Source: Marininema halotolerans (GTDB taxonomy: Bacteria > Bacillota > Bacilli > Thermoactinomycetales > DSM-45169). Taken from it: 64,000 nt of DNA. Position 1 is the stretch's first letter. Every line of letters starts with the position of its first letter. Both the position numbers and the translations under genes were made by a program. This document shows positions 7,685 to 15,146 of the stretch, piece by piece. The notes beneath the pieces are model-generated. The model was not told where the DNA came from. It did no database searches and saw nothing but the letters and a program-made list of their open reading frames with translations. The stretch is from contig NZ_FPAA01000005.1 of assembly GCF_900116235.1 (NCBI RefSeq), forward strand, positions 124,001 through 188,000. Reading direction: 5' to 3'.

Positions 7685-8265
7685 TTAGTTAATATTTAGT
7701 TTATCCCCACCTTCGGTAACAACAATAAATTTCTTCCCAACCATTGTGTTTTTTTCGACTTTAATGTACGTACGGGGAGGTTCGTATTCATTATCATCAT
7801 CGGTACCTAAATGGATGGTGATACGTACGACATCGTTATCTAGGAATTCAATGGCTCTTGTCCATGCAGTACGATTTTTATATTCCTTGTCACTCACTTG
7901 TAGCTTTAATACATCGTATTCATCCCATTCAAAATCTTCATCGATGTCCCCTGGATCCTTTCCTCGTTATAATACCAGACGCCACCGGTGTTACTGATTT
8001 TGGGAACAGTGCTGTCGACATCTTCAAACCACGGCTGTTCATTGGTAATTTTCGCTGCTTGAGCACCAGAAGTATCATCATCATTGGTACCCTTTGCTTC
8101 TTGTGCATCAGAGGAGCCATTGGCTGGTGTTTTATTATCAGAAGAAGTTGACGCTTCACTTTTTGCATTATTCCCAGAAGCTGATCCATTTGAGATAGGC
8201 ATGTTACAACCGCTTAATAGAAGCGAAAAGATAAGTACAAAAAAACCAAATTTCATCTTTGACAT
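7685..8265 (-). pseudogene. Small lipoprotein, paralogue C, interrupted by a frameshift
   Basis: The reading frame starts at the ATG at 8265 behind GAGGAGGTAA and encodes a lipoprotein signal (LLLSGC, Cys20), a Ser/Asn/Asp linker and the family motif GGVWYYNEE. There the frame breaks near 7958-7962: the family continues (DPGDIDEDFEWDEYDVLKLQVSDKEY) only in the next frame, ending with GGDKLNIN and a stop at 7685. One missing A in the run of the codon after NEE would restore about 193 residues, the length of paralogue A. Either a recent inactivating deletion, phase variation in a short A-run, or a sequencing error. Confidence 0.75.
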
Positions 8266-8689
8266 ATTAATAAATTACCTCCTCAGTATTAAATAGTTCC
8301 GTTCTTAAATAATAATTCAGCTGAATAAAACCGCTACTGCTTTCTTTTAAAATCAGAACCAACCATCTTCAAATCACGAAAACATCATACCAAATATTAT
8401 CTATCGTTTCTAGTGAAAAAGACAAATATCTCCGGATACCTTTGTGTTTTGAGTGAATAAGACAAGTTAAATGCTTATTAAAGTATAATTTTTACTTATT
8501 GTATTCGTTTGTTTTTTAAAACGAATAATTATCTTAAATGTTTAACCAATAATAACAAGTACATTCATTGGATTGTAATAGTTTTTATGGAGCTGTGCAA
8601 TAGAACAGAAAGGGGTTTTCCATCCCTTAAAATCGGTTATAAAGCATAATGGTTTGGGAAATTTGTGGACGAAGGTTGAGGTGGCTGTC
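8266..8689. other. AT-rich intergenic region
   Basis: About 420 bases between the frameshifted lipoprotein gene and a short plus-strand frame. It is strongly AT-rich and holds the upstream region of the minus-strand lipoproteins. I see no RNA gene, repeat or coding frame in it; no confident promoter could be picked. Confidence 0.5.
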
Positions 8690-8836
8690 TTGGTCGAGTT
8701 GGCAGGATACTGTGTTCGCTGTGGTAAACAGGTGTTTTGTACGGATGGGTTTATCAATGGGGTGACACAGGCAGACGGCAATGTCCTCTGTTTTGACTGT
8801 GATGGTGAAGAATCGACGCAAGAGAGAAGTGGTTGA
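8690..8836 (+). CDS. Small four-cysteine zinc-ribbon-like protein
   Basis: 48 residues if translation starts at the TTG at 8690, which has GAGGTGG 5 bases upstream (another TTG at 8654 lacks one). CVRCGKQVFC in the first half and LCFDCDG in the second give a CxxC...CxxC arrangement, the usual geometry of a small zinc ribbon, around a Gly/Asp-rich middle. A terminator follows after about 30 bases, which supports a real transcription unit. No family assigned; the role could be nucleic-acid or protein binding. Confidence 0.5.
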   Translation: MVELAGYCVRCGKQVFCTDGFINGVTQADGNVLCFDCDGEESTQERSG

Positions 8837-8864
8837 AGCGGGGTCAAATCGAGTGATTACCCCA

Positions 8865-8899
8865 CGAAAAAAACCGGCATCGTTGCCGGTTTTTTTTCG
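8865..8899. terminator. Bidirectional terminator
   Basis: A stem of CGAAAAAAACCGGCA with its complement and a TCGT loop, followed by a T-run, between the small Cys protein and the convergent aldehyde dehydrogenase. Confidence 0.9.
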
Positions 8900-8907
8900 T
8901 AGGGGGA

Positions 8908-10284
8908 CTATCGTAGAAGTTTTCGAATGATGGATAAGCCAACTTTACTTTTTGGGTAGCGAAAGGGCATATCAAAGCGAGTGGTTTGTTTGAGGATTCC
9001 TTTATGATGGGAAAAGGCGTCAAATCCATGTTTTCCATGATAATTTCCTAACCCACTCGGTCCTACACCACCAAAGGGAAGGTAGGGGCTAGCAAAGTGC
9101 ATGACGGTATCGTTAATACAACCACCGCCAAAGGGTAAGGATTCAAGGATTTTTTTCTCTTTCTCTTTGGAAGAAGTGAAATAATATAGGGCGAGTGGTT
9201 TTGGTTTGGAACGAACCTTTTCAATCATTTCATCCAAGTTATCAAAGGGAATGACCGGCAACAGTGGACCAAAAATTTCATCATTCATGATTGGATCATC
9301 CCAGCTGACCTCCCCGATTAACGTGGGTTCGATGGCAGGTAGCTTTGGATCCATGACGCCTCCTGAAAGGATCTCACCATTTTCAAGCAAGTGGGAGAGG
9401 CGATCAAAATGACGACGATTAATAATGTGGGGATAGTCCGGATGGCGGAGAGGATGTTCACCAAAGTTTTCACGAATAGCCGCTTGAATCCCCTTGATGA
9501 GGGGCTCTTCTACGTCTCGATGAACAAGTAAATAATCCGGGGCAATGCATGTTTGCCCTGCATTGATGGTTTTGCCCCAGGCAATCCGTTTCGCTGCCAA
9601 GGAGATATCGGCATCGTTATCGACGATAACAGGACTTTTTCCACCGAGTTCAAGGGTAACCGGAGTAAGGTGTTTGGCTGCTGCTTCCATTACAATTTTC
9701 CCAACAGGGACACTGCCGGTAAAAAAGATCGTATCAAAGGGCTGAGCAAGTAACTCTGTACTGGTTTCTGCATCCCCTTCAATGACCTTGATATAGGTTG
9801 CTTCAAATAACTCTTCTACCATTTCTCGTATTAGTGACGAGGTATGGGGAGCTAATTCCGACGGCTTGATGACGGCACAATTGCCAGCGGCGATGGCTGC
9901 AATAAGGGGTGCAACAAGGAGTTGGAAGGGATAATTCCATGGTCCAATGATTAGAGCAGAACCATAGGGTTCAGGTTGAATCCAACTTTTAGCCCCGAAG
10001 TGAATCAGTGAAGTAGGGACGCGTTGAGGCCGAGACCATTGCTTTACATGATTAAGGGCGGTATGAATCTCTTTTAAGGTGATTCCGATCTCAGTGGTAT
10101 AGGCTTCCTTAGTTGATTTATTTAAATCCTCTTTTAATGCGTGCGATATTTTGGCTTCATGGGAGCGAATCCATTCACGCAGCCGGTGTAAGTGGTGCTT
10201 GCGAAAAGCAACATCTCTTGTTTCTCCCGTATGAAAAAATTCTTTTTGTTTCTTTACAATGGTGGGGATAGATGTTGAAGTCAT
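8908..10284 (-). CDS. Aldehyde dehydrogenase (ALDH3-type)
   Basis: 458 residues. Oxidises aldehydes to acids with NAD(P)+. The oxyanion region GPWNYPFQLL, cofactor motif FFTGSVPVGKIV, general base E212 (LELGGKSP) and catalytic C246 (NAGQTCIAPDY) are all present. The length near 460, the absence of the long N-terminal arm of ALDH1/2, and the C-terminal tail (PFGGVGPSGLGNYHGKHGFDAFSH, then a basic end) fit the class 3 type that handles fatty and medium-chain aldehydes. The ATG at 10284 follows GGAGGTG. It is divergent from the TetR / acyl-CoA dehydrogenase operon, so a shared role in lipid or aldehyde breakdown is likely. It may be controlled from the same intergenic operator. Confidence 0.9.
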   Translation of the reverse strand: MTSTSIPTIVKKQKEFFHTGETRDVAFRKHHLHRLREWIRSHEAKISHALKEDLNKSTKEAYTTEIGITLKEIHTALNHVKQWSRPQRVPTSLIHFGAKSWIQPEPYGSALIIGPWNYPFQLLVAPLIAAIAAGNCAVIKPSELAPHTSSLIREMVEELFEATYIKVIEGDAETSTELLAQPFDTIFFTGSVPVGKIVMEAAAKHLTPVTLELGGKSPVIVDNDADISLAAKRIAWGKTINAGQTCIAPDYLLVHRDVEEPLIKGIQAAIRENFGEHPLRHPDYPHIINRRHFDRLSHLLENGEILSGGVMDPKLPAIEPTLIGEVSWDDPIMNDEIFGPLLPVIPFDNLDEMIEKVRSKPKPLALYYFTSSKEKEKKILESLPFGGGCINDTVMHFASPYLPFGGVGPSGLGNYHGKHGFDAFSHHKGILKQTTRFDMPFRYPKSKVGLSIIRKLLR

Positions 10285-10394
10285 GAGTCCACCTCCGTTT
10301 TGGTGCGTTCCATTTGCTGGACGTAAATTAGATCGATTGTACTTAAAGTGTATCACAAGTACGTAGGATATAGAGAAGGATAGGGAGTGATCCA

Positions 10395-10441
10395 TTGACA
10401 AAAAGAAAGTGATCGGATTACAATACCAGTACGTACTGGTA
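10395..10441 (+). promoter_or_regulatory. Promoter with overlapping TetR-type palindromic operator
   Basis: TTGACA at 10395-10400 and TACAAT at 10419-10424 (18-base spacer) form a strong promoter for the tetR operon. A perfect 18-bp palindrome, TACCAGTACGTACTGGTA, at 10424-10441 starts at the last base of the -10 box and covers the start site. A bound repressor dimer would block the promoter, so autoregulation is expected. A lone half-site-like ACCAGTACA lies at about 11105, before the next gene. Confidence 0.75.
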
Positions 10442-10460
10442 CTGTAGGGGTGTCTATTTT

Positions 10461-11087
10461 ATGAAATTGTTGCTATTCACATCGACTATGCCTAGCAATG
10501 CTCGGGAAAAAATTTTGTTTGCCGCTTTGCAACTCTTTACTGCACGAAGCTATAATGCGATCTCCATCTTGGAAATTGTAGAGCACGCTCATGTATCCAA
10601 AACGACCTTCTATCAATATTTTTCAAGTAAAGAAGAACTTCTCACGGTACTCGTTGAGCAATTAGTCGATGAGATCCTGGGAGAGGTACACAAGGCCATT
10701 GAAGGAGAAAGGGATTTTTCCTACAAAGGATATGCCGGGATTCGGCGGTACATTCAGTTGTGTACAGAACAGGAGGCAGTTGCCAAGTTTTTATTGGTGT
10801 CATCGGTAGGTGTGAGTACCCAGGTAGAGGAAGTGCGTCGTCAAGCGCATATCCATTTCTCCCAAATGATATTTCAAACCGCTCAACGTGGCATGCCACC
10901 CACCGTTTCTGATGCATCGATTCAAGTGGTATCGCGAGCGATGGTTGGTGCAGTAAATGAAGTGGTCATCCAGCAAATTTCCGATGGAGAAGAAAAGGTA
11001 GAGATCGATGAATTAGCCCGACTGTTGAATCGTATCGTGGTGGGTTCTTTCACCAAGTTAGTACTGAGTCAGCAGGATGATGGGTGA
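10461..11087 (+). CDS. TetR/AcrR family transcriptional regulator
   Basis: 208 residues. The N-terminal DNA-binding domain (about residues 14-60: AREKILFAALQLFTARSYNAISILEIVEHAHVSKTTFYQYFSSKEEL, a classical TetR helix-turn-helix) is followed by an all-helical ligand domain. The ATG at 10461 is 9 bases from AGGGGTG; a later ATG at 10491 lacks a ribosome site. The palindrome over its own promoter and the downstream acyl-CoA dehydrogenase and SCP2 genes suggest a repressor that responds to an acyl-CoA or related lipid, like FadR/PsrA-type TetR proteins, but the ligand is inferred from neighbours only. Confidence 0.88.
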   Translation: MKLLLFTSTMPSNAREKILFAALQLFTARSYNAISILEIVEHAHVSKTTFYQYFSSKEELLTVLVEQLVDEILGEVHKAIEGERDFSYKGYAGIRRYIQLCTEQEAVAKFLLVSSVGVSTQVEEVRRQAHIHFSQMIFQTAQRGMPPTVSDASIQVVSRAMVGAVNEVVIQQISDGEEKVEIDELARLLNRIVVGSFTKLVLSQQDDG

Positions 11088-11134
11088 GAATGGCATGATC
11101 AGTCACCAGTACACATGGATAAGGAGGGGAATCG

Positions 11135-12304
11135 ATGCTCAGCCAAAGCTCATCTCAAGGTTCGTTATCGTTTCAATTGTCAGCAGAACAGGAGGAGCTT
11201 CGTAAGTGGGCTCATGGTTTTGCTGAAAAAGAGATTCGTCCTGTAGCGATGGAGTATGACGAGCGGGAAGAGTTTCCGATGGATGTCTTCAAAAAAGCTG
11301 CAGAGGTTGGCTTAACCAGTTATGCGTGCCCTACTGAATATGGAGGAGGGGGGTTAACCAATGTGTTAACCGCCTGCCTTATCGGTGAGGAATTGTTTTG
11401 GGGATGTGCAGGGATTGCAACTTCATTGTCTGTGATTGGCTTGGCTGGTCTGCCAATTTATTATATGGGTTCTGAGGAACAGAAGAAAAAGTGGATTCCG
11501 TATTTATGTGATGCTAAACATCCGCGGTTGGGTGCGATGGCGCTGACGGAACCAGGAGCCGGTTCTGATGTGAATGCGTTAAAAACGCGTGCGGTGAAGG
11601 ATGGGGATGAGTGGGTCCTGAATGGACGCAAATGCTTTATCACCAATGGTGGTATTGCGGATCTTTATGTGGTGTTTGCTCGAACGGACCCTGATGGAGG
11701 TTATCAAGGGGTTTCTGCCTTTGTTGTTCCAGGAGATACACCAGGCCTTAGCGGAGGTAAGAAAGAGAAAAAAATGGGGATTCGTGCGTCCCATACAGGA
11801 GATGTTATCCTCGAAGATGTTCGAGTCCCGGCGGATCATTTGTTAGGGCAGGAGAATTTTGCCTTCTTTGGTGCTATGCAAATGTTGGAGTATTCTCGTC
11901 CTGCAGTTGCAGCCGCAGCAGTGGGCGTCGCCCGTGCCGCCTATGAATATGCATTGGAATATTCGAAAAAGCGTGTTCAATTTGGGAAGCCGATTTTTAA
12001 AAATCAAACCATTGCACATATGTTAGCCGATATGCGAACCAAGATCGATGCAGCCCGCCTTTTAACTTGGAGAGCAGCGGAACTAGCCGATCGTGGAGAA
12101 AGCTGTGCCGTGGAAGGAAGCATGGCAAAGGCTTTTGCAGCGGAGACCGCGATGGAAGTAACAACGAATGCCGTCCAAATTCTAGGTGGATATGGCTACA
12201 TGAGAGACTACCCTGTTGAAAAGTGGATGCGGGATGCGAAGATTCTTTCCATCTATGAAGGGACTACGCAGATTCAGAAGAAAGTAATATCAGAAGGGTT
12301 ATAA
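11135..12304 (+). CDS. Acyl-CoA dehydrogenase
   Basis: 389 residues, the standard length. It introduces the alpha-beta double bond into an acyl-CoA with FAD, passing electrons to ETF. Motifs: ALTEPGAGSDVNALKTRA (FAD/substrate loop), FITNGG, YALEYSKKRVQFGKPI, ILGGYGYMRDYPVEKWMRDAKI and SIYEGTTQIQ, whose Glu (about residue 375) is the usual catalytic base. AAGGAGGGG precedes the ATG. It follows tetR after 47 bases and precedes the SCP2 gene by 28, so the three look like one operon. Chain-length preference (short or branched versus medium) cannot be read with certainty. Confidence 0.93.
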   Translation: MLSQSSSQGSLSFQLSAEQEELRKWAHGFAEKEIRPVAMEYDEREEFPMDVFKKAAEVGLTSYACPTEYGGGGLTNVLTACLIGEELFWGCAGIATSLSVIGLAGLPIYYMGSEEQKKKWIPYLCDAKHPRLGAMALTEPGAGSDVNALKTRAVKDGDEWVLNGRKCFITNGGIADLYVVFARTDPDGGYQGVSAFVVPGDTPGLSGGKKEKKMGIRASHTGDVILEDVRVPADHLLGQENFAFFGAMQMLEYSRPAVAAAAVGVARAAYEYALEYSKKRVQFGKPIFKNQTIAHMLADMRTKIDAARLLTWRAAELADRGESCAVEGSMAKAFAAETAMEVTTNAVQILGGYGYMRDYPVEKWMRDAKILSIYEGTTQIQKKVISEGL

Positions 12305-12332
12305 TTACTGATGAAAGAGAGGGGTATAATCC

Positions 12333-12683
12333 ATGGCGGAAATGACGACTTCCCGGATGTTCGAAGTGATTGAAAGTAAATTGAAAGAAGACCCAAAGCC
12401 CATCGAAGGGATGGAGACGACCTATCGCTTCAATTTATCAGGGGATGATGGTGGGGTCTATGAACTTCATTTGAATAATGGACTGGCTGAAGTAAAAGCA
12501 GGAGAAAATGGTGATGCGAATTGCACTATCGAAATGAGTGATCAGAACTTTAAAGAAATGCTGTTGGGGAATTTAAATGCCACGAGTGCTTTTATGACTG
12601 GGAAACTCAAAGTGAAGGGCGATTTGAGTAAAGCGATGAAACTGCAAAGCGTGCTTGGCAAATATGACGCCTCTTCCTTTTGA
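12333..12683 (+). CDS. SCP2 sterol-binding domain protein
   Basis: 116 residues consisting of a single SCP2 (sterol carrier protein 2-like) domain: a start helix (MFEVIESKLKEDP), then beta strands YRFNLSGDDGGVYELHLNNGLAEVKAG, CTIEMSDQNFKEMLLGNLNATSAFMTGKLKVKGDLSKAMKLQSVL. The last part, a GKLKVKGDLSKAMKL-type helix, is the most conserved element. Such domains bind fatty acyl chains or acyl-CoA in a tunnel. Cotranscription with the acyl-CoA dehydrogenase suggests that it presents the acyl substrate, an inference. It ends the TetR operon just before a terminator. Confidence 0.9.
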   Translation: MAEMTTSRMFEVIESKLKEDPKPIEGMETTYRFNLSGDDGGVYELHLNNGLAEVKAGENGDANCTIEMSDQNFKEMLLGNLNATSAFMTGKLKVKGDLSKAMKLQSVLGKYDASSF

Positions 12684-12716
12684 TTTGACGTTATATAAAA
12701 TGAAAAGGCTTCCATT

Positions 12717-12748
12717 AACCAATCCCGCCCTGTGCGGGATTTTTGGTT
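12717..12748 (+). terminator. Terminator of the tetR-acyl-CoA dehydrogenase-SCP2 operon
   Basis: A core stem ATCCCGC/GCGGGAT with loop CCTGT and a following T-run; outer AACCA/TGGTT bases extend it. Confidence 0.85.
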
Positions 12749-12807
12749 GGGAAGACATCCGATACTCTATGTGACGATAGACTATAGAAAAGAGTAGGGG
12801 GATGCAT

Positions 12808-13869
12808 ATGAAGAAATTGATTATGGTCACGGGTTTTCCAGGCTTTATTTGTGAGCGGTTATATCGAGGGTTGATCGAGGATGATCCAGCTACAAACTTT
12901 ATCTTACTCGTTCATCCCACACAAGTAGAAAAAGCACAACATCTGACGGATAAAGATGAACGAGTAACGATTCTCCCTGGGGATATCACGCAGGAGAATT
13001 TAGGCATGTCTGAGGCGGATAAAATTTCATTACAAGACAAAGTGACTCATTTTTTTCATCTCGCGGCCATCTATGATTTGGCGGTTCCACAAGATTTGGC
13101 ATACCAGGTTAATGTGATTGGAACCCAAAACGTGAATCGATTTGTAAGGACACTTCGCTCGTTACAGCGTTATGTATATTTTAGTACGGCTTATGTTTCA
13201 GGAACAAGAACAGGACGGATACTCGAAGGAGAATTGGATAAGGGGCAAACCTTTAAAAATCATTATGAGGAAACCAAGTTTGAAGCAGAAAAACGGGTAG
13301 CCGCCATGAAAGGCGTTCCTACAACGATTATTCGCCCGGGTGTTGTCGTAGGGGATTCTAAGACTGGTGAGACCATTAAATTTGATGGACCCTATTTTAT
13401 GTTGCGTTTCTTGGATCACTTTTCCTTTGGCCCCGTTCCCTATATCGGAAAAGGGGATGAACCATTAGATGTAGTGCCGATTGATTTTATTATTCGAGCG
13501 ACAATCTATCTAGCAAAAAGCGAGCAAGGTATCGGAACCTTTCATCTTACAGGAGGCGCGACGTATCCAAGTCAAGAAATTTACAAAATATTCAGTCGTG
13601 AACTTCTAGGCAAGGAACCCAGTTTTTATTGTCCCTTGGGTATCGCACAAACCCTGTTAAAAATCGGTCCCCTACGTCGCTATTTGGGGCTGGATCCAGA
13701 AGCGGTCGCCTATGTCTATCATCCTTCTGTGTATGATTCCACCCAGGCGAGTAACGTGTTGAAAGACGGTGGGATCCACTGCCCTGATTTAATCGAGTAT
13801 ATCCCCAATATGGTTCGTTTTTTTAAGGAACATCGGAATGATCCAGCCATGCGCGTACAGGTAAGATGA
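12808..13869 (+). CDS. SDR-family NAD(P)-dependent oxidoreductase/epimerase-like
   Basis: 353 residues of the extended short-chain dehydrogenase type, related to thioester-reductase and 3-beta-HSD-like proteins. The start LIMVTGFPGFICERL is a Rossmann motif in which the third Gly of TGxxGxxG is replaced by Cys. DVTHFFHLAAIYDLAVP-type strand 4 (VTHFFHLAA), STAYVSGTRTG with the catalytic Ser/Thr region and HYEETKFEAE (YxxxK) are present, so it is likely active. AGGGGG is 6 bases from the ATG at 12808, preferred over the ATG at 12802. Substrate unknown; it sits next to acyl-CoA genes but behind a terminator. Confidence 0.8.
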   Translation: MKKLIMVTGFPGFICERLYRGLIEDDPATNFILLVHPTQVEKAQHLTDKDERVTILPGDITQENLGMSEADKISLQDKVTHFFHLAAIYDLAVPQDLAYQVNVIGTQNVNRFVRTLRSLQRYVYFSTAYVSGTRTGRILEGELDKGQTFKNHYEETKFEAEKRVAAMKGVPTTIIRPGVVVGDSKTGETIKFDGPYFMLRFLDHFSFGPVPYIGKGDEPLDVVPIDFIIRATIYLAKSEQGIGTFHLTGGATYPSQEIYKIFSRELLGKEPSFYCPLGIAQTLLKIGPLRRYLGLDPEAVAYVYHPSVYDSTQASNVLKDGGIHCPDLIEYIPNMVRFFKEHRNDPAMRVQVR

Positions 13870-13901
13870 CGGAAAAGTGTCCCTATGATATGGATCAACG
13901 A

Positions 13902-13947
13902 TGATGAAAGAATCCAGGGCGCATGAACGGCCTGGATTCTTTCATCA
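13902..13947. terminator. Long hairpin between convergent genes
   Basis: A perfect 17-bp stem (TGATGAAAGAATCCAGG with its complement) and 12-base loop lie between the SDR gene and the convergent DinB gene. It has only short T stretches, but its position and stability suggest bidirectional termination. Confidence 0.65.
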
Positions 13948-13952
13948 ATGGC

Positions 13953-14417
13953 TTAATCCCAAATATTTGGACGATCAGCCTGGAACATCCGCAAATACTG
14001 CATAAAGTACCCGGTATGAACCGCTTCGTGATGAGCGATAAGAAGGAGGAACTCGCTAAGTGGTTGCGATTCTCCGGTTGTTCGTGTGATCCTTTGGTTA
14101 TCTAAGTCAAGGGGTTGAAGGGATTTTACCCCGTTTAGCAATTTCAGTCGCTGGGCAAAGGAGAATTCAATTTCCTGGGGAATGGTCGTCAATGAAGGTT
14201 CACTTAACGATTCGTCAGGAATGTCTTCCCCCTTTGACCGAAGAAGTTGCAAATATTGAGTATCCCTTTTCCATATCCCGCGGACCATTTCAATAAAGGA
14301 GAAGGCCTCCTTGTCGGGTCGCCAGTGATCATGGCCTTCGGGTACGCCTAGCCATGTCTTAATGGAACGTCTTCGTACCTCTTCCAAATGGAAAACCATA
14401 AGATCAATGGGCCTCAT
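13953..14417 (-). CDS. DinB-family protein, second of a tandem pair
   Basis: 154 residues of a DinB/YfiT-type four-helix bundle, often a metal-binding fold in thiol-dependent S-transferases or of unknown function. MRPIDLMVFHLEEVRRRSIKTW is helix 1, WRPDKEAFSFIEMVRGIWKRDTQYLQLL helix 2, and PLSEFLLLIAHHEAVHTGYFMQYLRM helix 4 with the HxxxH histidines. The ATG at 14417 follows GGAGGCGTGAGGAT. It is homologous over the whole length to the gene starting at 14931, from which it is separated by 28 bases, so the pair is a tandem duplication in one operon. Confidence 0.82.
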   Translation of the reverse strand: MRPIDLMVFHLEEVRRRSIKTWLGVPEGHDHWRPDKEAFSFIEMVRGIWKRDTQYLQLLRSKGEDIPDESLSEPSLTTIPQEIEFSFAQRLKLLNGVKSLQPLDLDNQRITRTTGESQPLSEFLLLIAHHEAVHTGYFMQYLRMFQADRPNIWD

Positions 14418-14445
14418 ATCCTCACGCCTCCGTCCAATGAATTCC

Positions 14446-14931
14446 TTACCATTCTTCGTTATAGGCAAGTGCCATATTTGGCTGTTCCAACTGTACCATG
14501 CGTAGATATTGCTTAAAATAACCGATATGGACAGAGTCATGGTAGGCAATACGCATCAACATATCACCAAGGGGCCGTTGGTAACCTTTTGCTGGACGAG
14601 CCACACTTTTTTCAATCAGTTGTTCGGGGGGGAGGTTCCGAATCCAATCGAGTAGCTGTTGTCGATGAGGGTGAGAGTATTCGATTTCCTGTTCTACCGA
14701 AGTGATCGGTACATTTTGATAAATGTCCTCCTCCGGGTCCAAACCCCCAGTTTTGAGGATATGTAAATATTCATAGTCACCTACCCAGACATGACGGATC
14801 ATTTCACCGAAGGAATAAGCTTCTTGATCAGGTCGCCAATCGAGGTAGTTATCAGGGATCAGACGCCAGGTTTGCATCGAGTGATTTCGTGTTGTTTCAA
14901 AATTTAGAAGAATGAGGTCGATTGTATTGAT
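14446..14931 (-). CDS. DinB-family protein, first of a tandem pair, probable AUC start
   Basis: The first ATG in frame is at 14877, but homology to the neighbouring DinB protein extends 18 codons further: INTIDLILLNFETTRNHSMQTW aligns without gaps to MRPIDLMVFHLEEVRRRSIKTW, placing an ATC at 14929-14931 exactly where the paralogue has its ATG. AGGAG lies 9 bases before that ATC, and no ATG, GTG or TTG is found there. Thus translation may begin at AUC, a rare start, or the start has mutated from ATG. With that start the protein has 161 residues, with helix motifs WRPDQEAYSFGEMIRHVW and MRIAYHDSVHIGYFKQYLRM. Using 14877 would delete helix 1. Confidence 0.72.
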   Translation of the reverse strand: MNTIDLILLNFETTRNHSMQTWRLIPDNYLDWRPDQEAYSFGEMIRHVWVGDYEYLHILKTGGLDPEEDIYQNVPITSVEQEIEYSHPHRQQLLDWIRNLPPEQLIEKSVARPAKGYQRPLGDMLMRIAYHDSVHIGYFKQYLRMVQLEQPNMALAYNEEW

Positions 14932-15146
14932 GGTTGACCACTCCTAATCTTCGCTATTTTTACCATTTTAACATGAGGGGGTGACGTACTCTAGTATTCT
15001 TTAATGGCGGGTATGGATCAGTGGTTAGTCAAGAAAAACAATGGGTAATCTTTGATAAATAGAAATCGTAGGTTTATCGATGAGCAAGGTAGGTAAGAGT
15101 ACAGAGAGATTGACATTTCGATTTTGATTGGAAAATGAGGGGTCTT

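Noticed and set aside
13953-14931. The two DinB genes read as one fused or frameshifted gene
   Set aside because: Each has its own full-length DinB domain, ribosome site and stop, so they are a tandem pair.
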